Source: Datura wrightii
Taxonomy: Eukaryota > Streptophyta > Magnoliopsida > Solanales > Solanaceae
DNA: 64,000 nucleotides
Assembly: GCA_035772735.1 (NCBI GenBank)
Contig: JASDFA010000001.1
Coordinates: 52,777,001 to 52,841,000 of the forward strand
Direction of reading: 5' to 3'
Shown here: positions 47,531 through 59,026 of the stretch, one piece after another
How the letters are laid out: each line of letters begins with the position of its first letter
Position numbering within the stretch: the stretch's first letter is position 1
Notes under the pieces: generated by a model
What the model was told of the DNA's origin: nothing
Seen by the model: only the letters and a program-made list of their open reading frames with translations
The model's database searches: none
Position numbers and translations under genes: made by a program

Positions 47531-49090
47531 ACTGGTGTATTTCTCGGGCCAATTCCAGCTACTCGGGCTGCAAGAACGCCTAACTCCCCATAGACTTACT
47601 GCTAAGGGCATCTGCTACTATGTTGGCTCTTCCTGGGTGATATAGAATATTTAAATCATAATCTTTCAACAGCTCCAACCAGCAACGCAGCCATAAATTC
47701 AACTCTCTCTGGGTGAAGATATACTATAGGCTTTTATGATTAGTGAAAATATCCACATGAACGCCATACAAGTAATGTCTCCATATCTTTAGGGCATGGA
47801 TCACTGCGGCTAGTTCCAGGTCATGGGTAGGATAATTCTTTTCGTGTTTCCTCAACTATCTGGAAGCATAAGGAATTACTTTACCATGTTGAATCAACAC
47901 ACATCATAACCCAATACCAGAAGCGTCACAACAAACTGCATAACCCTATGTACCTTATGGCAATGCTAACACTGGGGCGGAGGTCAACCTGTCTTTCAAT
48001 TCCTAGAACTCTGCTCACATGCCTCCATCCACTAAAACTTTACTACTTTTTACGTTAGCTTAGTCAGAGGTGCCTCTATGGTGGAGAATCCCTTAACAAA
48101 TCTTCTGTAGTACCCTACTAATCCCAGAAAATTGCGTACCTCGGTTGGAGTGGTAGGTCTGGGCCTTGTTTTTACTGCTTCTATTTTCTGTGTGTCTACT
48201 TGTATACCAGCGTCTGACACGATATGCCCCAAGAACGCTACTAAGTTCAGCCAAAATTCACATTTAGAGAACCTGGCATACAGCTGACGGTCCTTGAGAA
48301 TCTGGAGCACTGTCCGTAAATGATCCTGGTGGTCTGTCTCGGAGAGAGAATACACCAAAATATCGTCAATAAACACTATCATGAACAGGTCTAGGTATGG
48401 TTTGAAGATGCTGTTCATCAGGTCCATGAATACTGCGGGAGCATTTGTCAGCCCAAAGGACATGACTAGGAATTCAAAATGGACGTATCTGGTCCTAAAG
48501 GCAGTCTTCAGAATGTCCCTTTCACAAACTCAAACCTGATGATATCCGAACCGTAAGTCAATCTTGGAGAAATATTTGGCCTCCTGTAACTGATCAAACA
48601 AATCATCTATTCTGGGAAGCGGATACTTATTCTTGACTATAACCTTGTTCAACTGCTGGTAGTCCATATACATGCGGAGAGAGTCGTCCTTCTTTCTCAC
48701 AAACAGAACCGGCGCACCCAAGGTGAAGTACTCAGCCTGATAAAGCCCTTATCTAATAGATCCTTCAACTGCTCCTTTAGTTCTCTGAGTTCAGCAGGAT
48801 CCATACGATACGGAGGGATTGATATGGGCTGAGTTCCTGGTAGTAAATCAATTGCAAAATCTATTTGTCTTTCTGGGGAATACCAGGTAGCTCATCTGGG
48901 AATACGTGGGGGAATTCATTAACCACTGGAACAGATTGAAGAGTTGGAGGCTCTACCCACACATCCTAGACTCTGACTATGTGGCAAATGCATCCCTTAG
49001 CTATCAACTTCCTTGCCTGAAGGTAGGAAATAAACCTACCTTTTGGCGTAGTTGTACTGCCCTTTCACTCTCGTACTGCCTCCCCTAGAA
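47531..49090 (-). pseudogene. B2 reverse transcriptase and RNase H
   Basis: RT opens at 48721 (GAPVLFVRKKDDSLRMYMDY, then LPRIDDLFDQLQEAKYFSKID). A frameshift follows, and 48050-48463 holds FGLTNAP, the intact catalytic FIDDILVYS (about 48365) and GLVGYYRRF. RNase H has CDASG (about 47935), LELAAVIHALKIW, FTNHKSL with Asp changed to Asn, and ANIVADALS. The segment 48726-49090 linking to the protease has stops. RT's active site is intact but the frame is not. Confidence 0.9.
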
Positions 49091-49097
49091 AGTGGAA

Positions 49098-49751
49098 TCA
49101 GACCATCCTGGTCCAGCATTCTCTGTTGACATAGCATGGCACTAACCAATCCATACCCATAATGGCATCGAAATTAATCATCTCTAATTCTACCAGATCT
49201 ACTGTGGTCTGACGATCAGCAACCTCTACTGTACACCCTCGATAAACCCTTTTGGCTATGATGGAGTCACCGACGGGTGTAGATAGTGAAAAGGGTTGCT
49301 GAAGCAACTCTGGTACAACACTGATCTTTCGAGCCACAAATGGGGTAACGTAGGACAAGGTAGATCCTGGATAAATCAATACATAAGCAGGGTGAGAGCA
49401 AATAGTCATCATACCAGTTACCACATATGGAGACGCCTCTGATTCCTGCCTCCCTGGTAATGCATAGCTACGGCTTGGGCTCGTACCTGAATTAGAGGCC
49501 CCTAATCTGCCTTGGCCTCTGCCTATTGGGACTGAGGGCCTACGCCCTGCCGAAGCTGCTGGAGCTCGTGGCCCTGCTGACGCCCTATCCTGTCTTTCTC
49601 GGTTACCCTGACCCTTGGTTGGACAGTCTCTCATCACATGACCCTCCTGCCTGCATATAAAACACCCTGTGGAGCCATATCTGCAAGCTCTAGTGTGGGG
49701 TCGGCTACAAATAGGGTAAGGTGGGGGTGTATACCTGCTCTGCTCTGCCAT
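49098..49751 (-). pseudogene. B2 nucleocapsid and protease frame
   Basis: A 217-codon frame holds the complete zinc knuckle CFICRQEGHVMRDC, a basic, low-complexity linker (RGQGRLGASNSGT) and the protease. The active site reads LIYPGSTLSYVTP, with the catalytic Asp changed to Tyr; B1 keeps Asp here. It is in frame with the gag frame across a single TAG (49752-49754), so the Met at 49751 is only the first Met after that stop, not a proven start. Confidence 0.9.
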
Positions 49752-49754
49752 CCT

Positions 49755-50807
49755 CTATTGGGGTGAATCTACCGTTCGTGAGCTGCCACTGGACTTTGAC
49801 TGCCCTCGACGACTGAATCTACCCCTCTGCGGCTGTGATGGATGTGGGGGTCTAGGTGGCCTATCTGACAACTGTGGCCTAGGCCCTCTCCAAATCTCCC
49901 CCTTTATCTCATCTAATCTATCCTTGCGGTGCTGTTCTTGATTTATACGTCTGCTATCCTGTTGCCGCTGTCTAAGGCCCTTAATAGTTTGGGCAAAGGC
50001 CTGCACCCGAGCAATATCCATATCTTCCCGCAGCGTAGCTGTCATGCATGCCTCAATATACTCTGGATTCAGACCCATAATAAACCGGTGGACTCTAGAT
50101 GGCATGGTGTCCACAAAGGCTGGAGCATAGCGGGCCAAGGAATCGAACTGTAGGGCGTATTCCCGTACACTCCTCGCCCCCTGCTCCAAGTGTAAAAATT
50201 GGTCCATCCGGGCCTGTCGGATTTCCCGTGGAAGATAACGGTCCAGGAAGGCCTCTGAAAAGCTGGACCAAGTCGGAGGGGCAACATCTCTCCCTCGGGA
50301 CCTTTCCCAACTTTTGTACCACAACACAGCAGTATCCCGCAGCCGGAATACGGCTAACTCAACTGACTCTGTAGATGTCACATGCATGACCCGGAAGATT
50401 CTCTGCATCTGATCCAGGAAGTCTTGGGGGTCCTTTGCTCGATCCAACCCTGTGAACTGTGGGGGACCTAGTGCCAAGAATTCTCGGACCCTCGAACTGC
50501 CAGGGCCACCTGATGACTCTGCTGTTACGGGTGGCACTGACTGGCGCTGAGTAGCCATCATTTGTGCCAACATAATTACTGCACTTCGAATTTCCTGGTC
50601 GGATGGTGTGGGTACAGGAACTGTCGGAGGCGGTGTCGTCCCGAGTGGCTCCTGGTGGGGTGGGGACTGCTGAGAAGGTCAAGATGACGCCTCTGTATCT
50701 CCCTCAGATTGGGATGATTCTAAACGAGGCTGAGGCATCCTACTGGTGCCTTCTCCTGTGGCGGTATATAGTCTTCTACCTGTGACAGGATGTCGCTGGT
50801 CTGCCGT
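49755..50807 (-). pseudogene. B2 gag, capsid part
   Basis: The family start codon is ACG (50805-50807) where B1 has ATG. In the same frame a TGA lies at 50679-50681, then 272 codons are open. They hold VREFLALGPPQFTG, DPQDFLDQMQRIF, LWYKSWERSRG, YLPREIRQARMDQFL and a basic C-terminus (QPQRGRFSRRGQSKSSG). The frame ends at TAG 49752-49754, shared with B1. This is the best preserved Gag in the window and shows a Retrotrans_gag layout. Confidence 0.92.
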
Positions 50808-51005
50808 TTTATCTGTAAACAAAGATTATGATATGTTTTAGGGACTCAACCCTATACTGTAATGCTCATTGGCACGACTGAATATGAAGAAAAAGTAACC
50901 ATCCTATTATGCCTTGCAGCCTCCTGCCTAAGGTATGTGGTGCACAACACATCCATAGATAAGACTCTACTTAGCACGGCTTGCAGACTCCCTGGGATAC
51001 GACCT

Positions 51006-51017
51006 GCTCTAATACCA
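51006..51017 (-). other. Primer-binding site of B2
   Basis: GCTCTAATACCA is the complement of TGGTATTAGAGC, one mismatch from the Met-tRNA site, 4 nt (AGTT) from the LTR at 51022. Confidence 0.9.
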
Positions 51018-51021
51018 AGTT

Positions 51022-53339
51022 TGTCACGCCCTGCCTTGGGAGGCATGACTGGCACCTGGTATCCTACTAAGACCTTGATTGCTGGACTACTGAGCGTAAG
51101 CACTTCTGGTGCCAGGCTAGCTATAACTCTAGATTCATGGAACCAACAGGCTATATAACGGCTGTAAATACAGCCTCCGGCCGACTAGGCCTATAGCCAC
51201 CTGTAAAACAACAACAGCTAACCAGATCAACAGTAGTATAAAGGAACCTATGCGGGCTGACAAGGCCACCATGCTGACTAGTTTCACTGAAACGCTAAAT
51301 CAAATGCTAAACTACTCTGTGACCGGCAAGGTCACCCACTATTAACTTAATAAGGCCCCACACGGCCATCATAAACAAACTAAAACACATACACGGCCTC
51401 ACACGACCGTTACAACTAACCAAAGGGGATATACAATCTGCAAGCCTCTAAGAGTACTGATAAGATGGTCGGGACAGGGCCCCGACCTACCCATACTGTA
51501 CAACAAAAGAAAAGGAATAAACCTCTAACTGTCAAGCTCCGGATGACAGGAGCTGATGACTCTGTGTGCTGGCTAGAATTACAAGGGATCGGCTCCTCGT
51601 CTATGAGTACCTGCAGGCAAGTAATGCAGCTCCCCCAAACGGGCGTCAATACCACAGGTACCGAGTATGCAAAGCAATAACTAAACATAACTGAAAATAG
51701 ACAGTAATACTGATAGTTACTGAATAACAGAAGATGGCCAAGATGGTCTGAGATGGCAGAATCTAAACTAAGCTTAACTGTGCTGGAGAGAAGGTGAGAA
51801 TCAAACCTGTCAATGCGGCGTCCTGCTATCTATCAATTTAATAACACATATAGCATACAAGAACCTAAACCAGCCCCCATAAGCCGGAAGGTACCAATCA
51901 ACATGCAATCTATATACGCGTACCCGGGTCGCAATCCAAAAATAACAATCCACTCCACTCATCTAGTAACTATGAGCATCCCGCCGGCCCACTAGGTATG
52001 CAACTTGGGCTCTCTGGGCCCTTGACTATAGTTGTATCTGAGTCCGGAGGACTCCTGTAAACTGTGATCTGAGATATGTATCTGTAATATGTAATCTGTA
52101 CCCTAGGCGCAAGCGCTCAATAGGGGTATGCTATAATGCTGATCAGCCTGCTATGGGGAATGTTGCACACCATCTTCGTCCTCTGGTAGATGGCATGCCA
52201 CTCCTTGGAGTGACATATCCTCACCCTCTGGCGGGTGAGTCGACACAGCTATTAACCCTGGGGCGGCAAGGAAGCTCTAAGGGTGCGTACATAAAACAAT
52301 CAGGTCTCTACAAGCAACAACAATCACATATAACATGTATAATAAATCTAATAATACTGTCTGTGATCTAATATTCTATTTTGTATCTCTTGCTGAATTA
52401 AACTGAATCTTATACAGAGTTATACTAAATGTGGAATAATATCTCACTGTCTGATACTAATTTACTGACTTTTATTCTGCATATGGTATAATAACTCAGA
52501 CATGCTTACTGAATTCACACTAGGCATAATACTCGGCTTCTGAAACTTTCTTCTAGAATTTACTCTATTTTACTATGCTAGAATTACTAACTTGCCTACG
52601 AAACTAGCTTTACATACCTCAGTTACAGACTTCTTGGCTAACTGGTGCAGCTCGACCAATATTCATCTATTTCTTCTAACTGTGTTCATATTTATAGCAA
52701 TTAGAACTAAATTCATCAATATTCTGGAAGAAAACACTACTTTGAATATCTATATAGCCGAAACTTTGACTTATTGAAAAACAGCCGAAAACTCGCTATT
52801 TCTCGGAAGTCTAGAAGGGAGAAATACTCACTTTAGGGTTAGGAGTATATTGACACTAATTTGGAGCAATTCCACTTACCTTAGCTCAGTGAGACGGTGA
52901 TTCGCCGGCCGAATTTCACGAAACTAACTCCGTAGGAATGCTCCCTGCAGCACAATACCTCGCTACCTGAAGTTATTTCGAGTTTGGACCGCGTTTAACA
53001 GTGTAAACGGAAGGAATTTATATTAAACCCTTCGTCCTCTCTGTTTTCTGTTTGCTCACTGGAAAATATTTGATGATTATAACAAAAAAAAAGAAGTGGT
53101 GCCTTTATATACTTGGGGATGAACCTCATCTCCGTGGCACGTTGGCCATCGCGGAGGTGAGCCCTCCTTGACACGTTGGCCATCGCGGAGGGGGTCTGCC
53201 TAGCCTCCTCTTGCGATGGTTCGATTTGGCGCTTGTCCGGTCTTTCCTCGGGCCATTTTATAGCATGCATGGAATTCTAAAACTCTTAACCAACGTGCGA
53301 ATAGGCCATCTAAATGTCAACAATTTATAGGGTGTAACA
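51022..53339 (-). repeat. B2 5' LTR (2318 bp)
   Basis: On the plus strand it opens TGTCACGCCCTGCC and closes TAGGGTGTAACA. It pairs with the 3' LTR. The TATA box complement TTTATATA is at 53104-53111, and repeats around CCATCGCGGAGG lie at 53125-53190. Confidence 0.93.
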
Positions 53340-53344
53340 ATAAT

Positions 53345-54410
53345 ACACAACAAAATCTTTACCTTCCATGAGTAACACTAGAATAGGTGTTGTGCTTAGC
53401 AGAGTCTTGAGTTTTTGAATGCTCACTTCACATTCCTCTGACCACTGGGAAGGGCACATCCTTTTGTGTAGACCTGGTCAATGCCGAAGCAATGGAGGTG
53501 AATCCCTTCACGAACCGATAGTAGTAGCTGGCCAGCCCCATAAAACTACAAATTTCTGTCACATTAGTTGGCCTTGCCCAGTTCCTGAATGCCTCCACCT
53601 TCTGTGGATCAACTCAGATTCCCTCCTTGGAAACCACATGCCCCAAAAAGGACACTGAGTCCAACCAAAACTCACACTTGATGAATTTGGCATACAACTG
53701 CTTCTCCTTTAGCAATCGCAACAAAATCCTTTTAAATGTTTTTTGTGCTCCTTCTTGCTCTTAGAATTCACCAAGATATCATCAATAAACACAATAACAA
53801 AGGAATACAGGTAGGGCTTGAAAATACCATTCATCAAGCTCATGAACACGACTGAAGCATTAGTGAGTCCAAACGACATGACCAAAAACTCATAATGCCC
53901 ATACCTGGTCCGAAAGGCTATATTGGGAATATGTCAAGCTTGAATATTCTACTGGTGATAACCTGACCTCAAATCAATCTTTGAAAATACAACCGCTCCC
54001 TGTAACTGGTCAAATAGATCATCTATTCAAGGAAAAGGGTATTTATTCCAAATAGTTACCTTATTCAACTGGTGCTAGTCCATGTACATATGCACACTAC
54101 CATCCTTCTTCTTTACTAACAGAACTGGGGCACCCCACGATGATACACCTGGTCTAATGAATCCTTTACTGAGCAACTCTTGCAACTATTTATTGAGTTC
54201 TCTCAACACAGCAGGTGCCAAAGAATAGAAATGGGTTGGGTTACTGGTCCCAAGTCTTTACAAAAATCTATGTCACGGTCCGGCGGCATGTCGAGAAAAT
54301 TTATATGGAACACCTCTAAGAATTCACAAACAACTGGTTGACCGACTCTATGGAAGGACCCTCTAAACTGGTGTCCCGAACATGCACCAGATACACTAAA
54401 CAACCCCGCT
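53345..54410 (-). pseudogene. D reverse transcriptase and start of RNase H
   Basis: Read leftward: PVVCEFLEVFHINFLDMPPDRDID, GAPVLLVKKKDGSVHMYMD, IDDLFDQLQGAVVFSKID, GHYEFLVMSFGLTNASVVFM, the intact catalytic FIDDILVNSKS (about 53780), then a frameshift. RNase H starts after QWSEECEVSIQKLKTLLSTTP and is cut at YYDAS by B2 (43525-43529). Stops occur near 54060 and 53955. Confidence 0.86.
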
Positions 54411-54413
54411 CTA

Positions 54414-55020
54414 TCAACTTGCGGGACGAATATAAGAAATAAGTTTCTTAGGAGCAGGGCTACAATTCCCTTTCAACTCCAACCTAGAGGACTCTGGACC
54501 CAATATAGTGAACGTCTTAGCATAGCAATCTAGAATGGCATGGTAAGGGGACAACCAACTCATTCCCAAGATTATCTCAAAATCAACCATGTCTAAGATC
54601 ACTAAGTCTACCAAAGTGTCAAATACCATGAATTCAACAATGCAATCACAAACAACCCTATCCACTAACACAGAATCCCCAACAGGAGTAGACAAACGGT
54701 CTCCTATTAAGCACATCATACACAAGGTTACGACCCAAAGTAAAATAACTAGACACATAAGAAAATGTAGAGCCCGAGTAAAATAATGCAATAGCCATTC
54801 TATTGGCCGTGAAGATCATATCTATGATGACGGTGTCTGAAGCCTCTGCCTCTGGTCTACAAGGAAAAGCATAGAAATGAGCTTGGTTACCAGCCTGAGA
54901 ACCACCCTGGTTGGGCTTTTCCACCCCTCTACTTGCTTGGGTGCCACCCCTACCTATCTGAGCACGTCCCCTACCCTGCTGAACACCACTTCTAATGGCT
55001 GGCTGACCACCTCGTCCCAA
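54414..55020 (-). pseudogene. D protease region
   Basis: The linker (GRGGQPAIRSGVQQGRGRAQ) leads into ALFYSGSTFSYVSSYF, a retropepsin active site of the DSG form with the catalytic Asp changed to Tyr (codon 54778-54780). A frameshift near 54700 separates this from RLSTPVGDSVLVDRVVCDC and DFEIILGMSWLSPYHAILDC, the end of the protease. Homologous blocks occur in G and B2. Confidence 0.85.
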
Positions 55021-56326
55021 CTGTGGATGATCTATACTGAATGCACTACCTCCCCACCAAATTAGGGTCGAAGCTCGAGGAGTTGGGTGAGGAATAATCT
55101 ATACGCCCTGTCTAAACCTGGGGCACTATCTGCGAATGTGGCCATACTCACCTTAATCATGGTAGACCTTCTTAATAACTAGTCTCTGAGAAGGAATAGA
55201 AGAAATAGGACGAGCCCCAAAATCAGAACGAACCATCTAAGTACCCCTAACTACACCTGACGGTCGCGGAACTGTCCCTAGTAGACCTCCGGCTGACACC
55301 TACATGGAAGACTGAATAAGGCGCCCAGAGAAACCCTGTGGTGGTTGAATCTTCACATAATACCCACTAAAAGAACAAACTCTCTGAGCCTTCTTCTCAA
55401 TATTTCTTGCATAACCCTCCTGCCTCACCACTTTAACCGACTTCACATACTCTATCCACTCCTAAGAAGTCTTACCCGAAGAGACCATCTGCAGAGCTGG
55501 TATTGAGACCCATATTCAGGACTTTAACAAACCTCCTAATCCTCTCCTCCGTAGTGGGCAGTAAGGGTAGAGCATATCTATACAAAGAGTGGAATCAAGC
55601 CTCGTATGCAGCAACTGATGAGCTCCCCTGCTCAATGGTGGTGAACTCATCCCGTCTCTTATCCCTAAGAGTTCAGGGAACATATTTCTATAGGAATGTG
55701 GAGTTGAATTGAGTCCACGTCAACGGTGGTGACCATGCTGGTCTGCACTCCACGAAAGCCCTCCACCAGAGCATTGCATCACCCATCAGCTAGAAGGTAA
55801 CGAACTCAGCACCGTACTTTTCCATCGGTCCCATCTTATGGAGCTTTTCATGGTAATCTATGATGAATTCACAGGCGTCCTCTGCCTTTGTGCCATAGAA
55901 GGTGGGAGGCTTCATCTTGGTAAACCTCCAAAATAAGTCGTTCTCTTCCCCTGTCATCACTGGTCCTGCCACTGGCCTCGAAAACACTACAACCTCTGAT
56001 ATGTCATCAATCCGTAGGGCCACAGAAGCTGCATGCTAAATTCCTGACTGTTGTCCCACTGGAGTGGTTGGCACTGTCCCGGTGCCTACAAGGCTGCTTA
56101 GAAGGTTGAGGACCTAAGCTACGAGCTCTGAGGATGCTGGCACAGAAGGAGCTTCTCCCTATGTCAGGACCTCAACTTCAACATCCACTTGCTCCCGCAC
56201 TGCTAGTTGTACAGGAGATGCATACCTCTCCCTAACTGGAGTAGGAGCATGGGCCCCTTTTCTAGTCACAGCGTGTCTTCTGCCATGACCTCTGCCCCTT
56301 CCTCTACTGCGAACTGGGGCTGCCAT
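55021..56326 (-). pseudogene. D gag remnant
   Basis: A start ATG at 56326 opens MAAPVRSRGRGRGHGRRH, a basic N-terminus. After stops the capsid reads FTKMKPPTFYGTKAEDACEF (about 55930), YGAEFVTF, stop, LMGDAMLWWRAFVECRP and RTLRDKRRDEFTTIEQGSS (about 55620), the standard Retrotrans_gag landmarks. The nucleocapsid knuckle near 55130 has lost its Cys residues (only EYGHIRR remains). The gag differs clearly from families A and B. Confidence 0.83.
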
Positions 56327-56580
56327 TGCTGACTTAGGTTCTCCGTCTCTGTTACCATTTGCAAGTGTTCTCACTACCTGAGAAGGAAAGAAGAAAAGTT
56401 GTTAGATAGCAATTTGGATCACCAGATACCAATTGGAATCAAGTAATCGCACGAAAGGAAAGAAGGAGGGATCTTTCCTAAAGTCCTGCAGCCTTTCGAA
56501 GATAACTTACGGACGTCTCCACACTGATCCACGAGACTCAACTAGACCCCTCTTAGTGAAGTGAGATCAACAAACCTAGG

Positions 56581-56592
56581 GCTCAGAAACCA
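56581..56592 (-). other. Primer-binding site of D (degenerate)
   Basis: GCTCAGAAACCA is the complement of TGGTTTCTGAGC, two changes from TGGTATCAGAGC. It is 4 nt from the LTR start at 56597. Position and spacing support the call more than sequence does. Confidence 0.75.
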
Positions 56593-56596
56593 ACTT

Positions 56597-59021
56597 TGTC
56601 AAGACCCAAATGGTCGTGCTTGGCACCCATACGAACCCTCTGGTGGGCGAACCGCGAATCCCGATACTACCCCCAAAATGAGACATGCAAAAAGGTATAT
56701 GCTATCTTTAATTATTGAAATAACTTCACATCATGAATCAATCGCTTAAACCAACATTACAAAGAAAATAAAATATACCCAAGACCTGAAAGTCATTGCA
56801 TTAGACGGCTATTTCAACAAGTAAGGAACTAAAACTAAAAATGAAATAAAGTGTTTTAATTCCCAAAAGAAGGACATCTGCAATGAACGAGCGATCTACG
56901 TCCTCATCTGCTCACCTTCTCAATCCACAAAAAGCTGTTGGTTTACAGGTGAGGGTGTGAAGAATTACCGGGCTCAAACTCTATACTCAGAAATGACTGC
57001 AGGGGTAAAGTCAGTACATGATACAATACTGGTAGGAATCATCGACCAACCTTACATAATCACAAATATTTACAGCAATAGGGATATAAAAATGGATCCT
57101 GAACTTTATACAGAAATACAAGCTATTTTATGAACACTAGCTCTACTCAGGAAATAGCCGGCCTGCTCCTGGATTCGGCCTCTCGATGTAGTAGTCACTT
57201 GTCCGCTACAGTGGTCTCACCGCAGCGGAAATGGTTTCGTTGCAGTGGCACTGCGTAGGAAGTACCTCGACGTGTTGCACCCTTCTCAGTTCATTCTTCC
57301 CATAGTTCATTAGATCAAAGTTAACATTTCACATACTCCATAATCCATCAAACAACCATAATAAAACAACAATCATAATAGTTATTAAGAGCTAAAAATC
57401 CTCAGTTACTCATAGCACCAACTACTCAATAACCACATAGGGTAACAAAGTTGCACTTAGCATCAACACCATGTTCATTGTTATCAATTTGCAACATATC
57501 AACGATAATTTTGCACATTCTCGTAGCACGTTTCACATCCACCTCATAAACATAAATGAAATTCAGACAATACGCAAATAATGCAACTAAGGATAACATG
57601 ATGGGCACACACTACCGCCATCTGCCCTTAACACTCAATCATATGAATCATGTACACACATGCCAAAGGGTCTTATTTGTGCCATCCAGTCATGACCTGC
57701 AGGGAACTCTAGAAATCCTTGTACTGTGCCGACGTGGCACCCACTCCACTCATAAGCTCGTCCGAGTGCTCCCCTCAGACACGAGGCACTCAAATATTGT
57801 TTTTCACTCATCTAGATACTCTCCTCGGGCTCGAGCATCTCTTTTAGGATGTTAAATCTTTTCATTCATCATTCTCATAAAAGGCATGTCAAGTGCATCA
57901 TTGCATCATACATAAAGTTAAAATCTACTTCTCAACTAGGCCATCATCAATTAACAATTCTCTCATTAACAGAGTGTGGTCACTTTGCTAACCATTCCTC
58001 ACAGGTAATTACATTAACATATATACACAATCTTTTAAATAAGTCATCACAATTCAATATCACATCTTAGTCACATTCTTAAGATAAATTAACAACAATA
58101 GACTAACATATCACGTAAACGTCCGAAGACCAATCCAATATAAACATTGCACACTATACATGTCATTATATAGGTCTATCCCTATAAATCATAACCTACC
58201 CCGATTACTCGAAATTATCTACTTTGCTACTCTGCAGGAGCTTTGCCCTTCCTCAATGCTTCCGATTGTTCGAAATCTATACACGTATAATCGTTGGTTA
58301 ATCACTCCTCAAGATAGGGAAATATTCGATGAAATCCTTCTTTTTCAGGGCAATTTAACAAAAAACCCTTCCCTTCCACGTAGTTCTAGGTCCTCACCTT
58401 GTCTAACCCATCAGCATTAACAAGAGGGACCCTAGAAAGTAAATATTTCTCAAATTCTCAACAATCAACCCCTCCCATTACTTTCCTACAATCTCAACCC
58501 TAGTTCATCAACTTAGGGTTTTTCTCTATATAATTTCCACCATTAAAAGTCCACAAGAAATCTAGGATCAACACTAATTGAAGTAGAGGTAGGAGGATTG
58601 AGATTCTTACCTTTAGAGAGTATGTCACTGCTCTGGAGAAATTTTTATGTCCCTTATCCCCTCAAGTTTTTGAGAATGATGCGGTAAAACCCCGTAAATC
58701 CTATTTAAAACCCATTTTCTAACTCCCGTTGTCCACTGCAGTGGTCACACATCCACTGCAGCGGTCCAGCTACTGCGGCCATAGGATCACTACAACGGTC
58801 CCTACATTTACTCCCTCATTTCACCACGGCGGGACTCTAACCATTACCACGATCTCGCTATAGTGGGAATCCCACCGCTGCAGCGGGTCCTCGGACCAGT
58901 AGCTACCCAAAAATACATAGTTCTATAATTAGCTTATTTCACCACCTCCATATCTCGTCCTTAGCCAGTTTTCGGCATGCTATGCCCTTAACCATCCCAT
59001 AACGACGTTCGGGTCATTACA
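56597..59021 (-). repeat. D 5' LTR (2425 bp)
   Basis: On the plus strand it opens TGTCAAGACC and closes GGTCATTACA. It pairs with 39326-41751. The perfect palindrome CCGCTGCAGCGG lies at 58875-58886, and related motifs at 57185-57260 and 58735-58890. ATATC follows at 59022-59026. Confidence 0.93.
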
Positions 59022-59026
59022 ATATC

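Larger units (their letters stand above)
43530..53339 (-). mobile_element. B2: full-length family B element nested in D
   Basis: It has LTRs at 43530-45776 and 51022-53339, a polypurine tract, gag, protease, RT, RNase H, integrase, a chromodomain and a primer site. ATAAT flanks both ends (43525-43529 and 53340-53344). Removing it joins D's RNase H as YYDASWSGLG in one frame. It is the most complete pol in the window, though it has stops and frameshifts. Confidence 0.95.
39326..59021 (-). mobile_element. D: full-length minus-strand Ty3/gypsy element
   Basis: It has LTRs at 39326-41751 and 56597-59021, a primer site, gag, protease, RT, RNase H, integrase and a chromodomain. ATATC flanks both ends (39321-39325 and 59022-59026). 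It was inserted in E's 5' LTR. B2 (43530-53339) interrupts its RNase H. Without B2 it is about 9.9 kb. The LTR family and gag differ from families A and B, so it is a third chromovirus group. Confidence 0.93.

Noticed and set aside
50099..50374. Plus-strand frames of 74-91 codons at 49929-50374
   Set aside because: Antisense shadows of the well-supported B2 gag frame.
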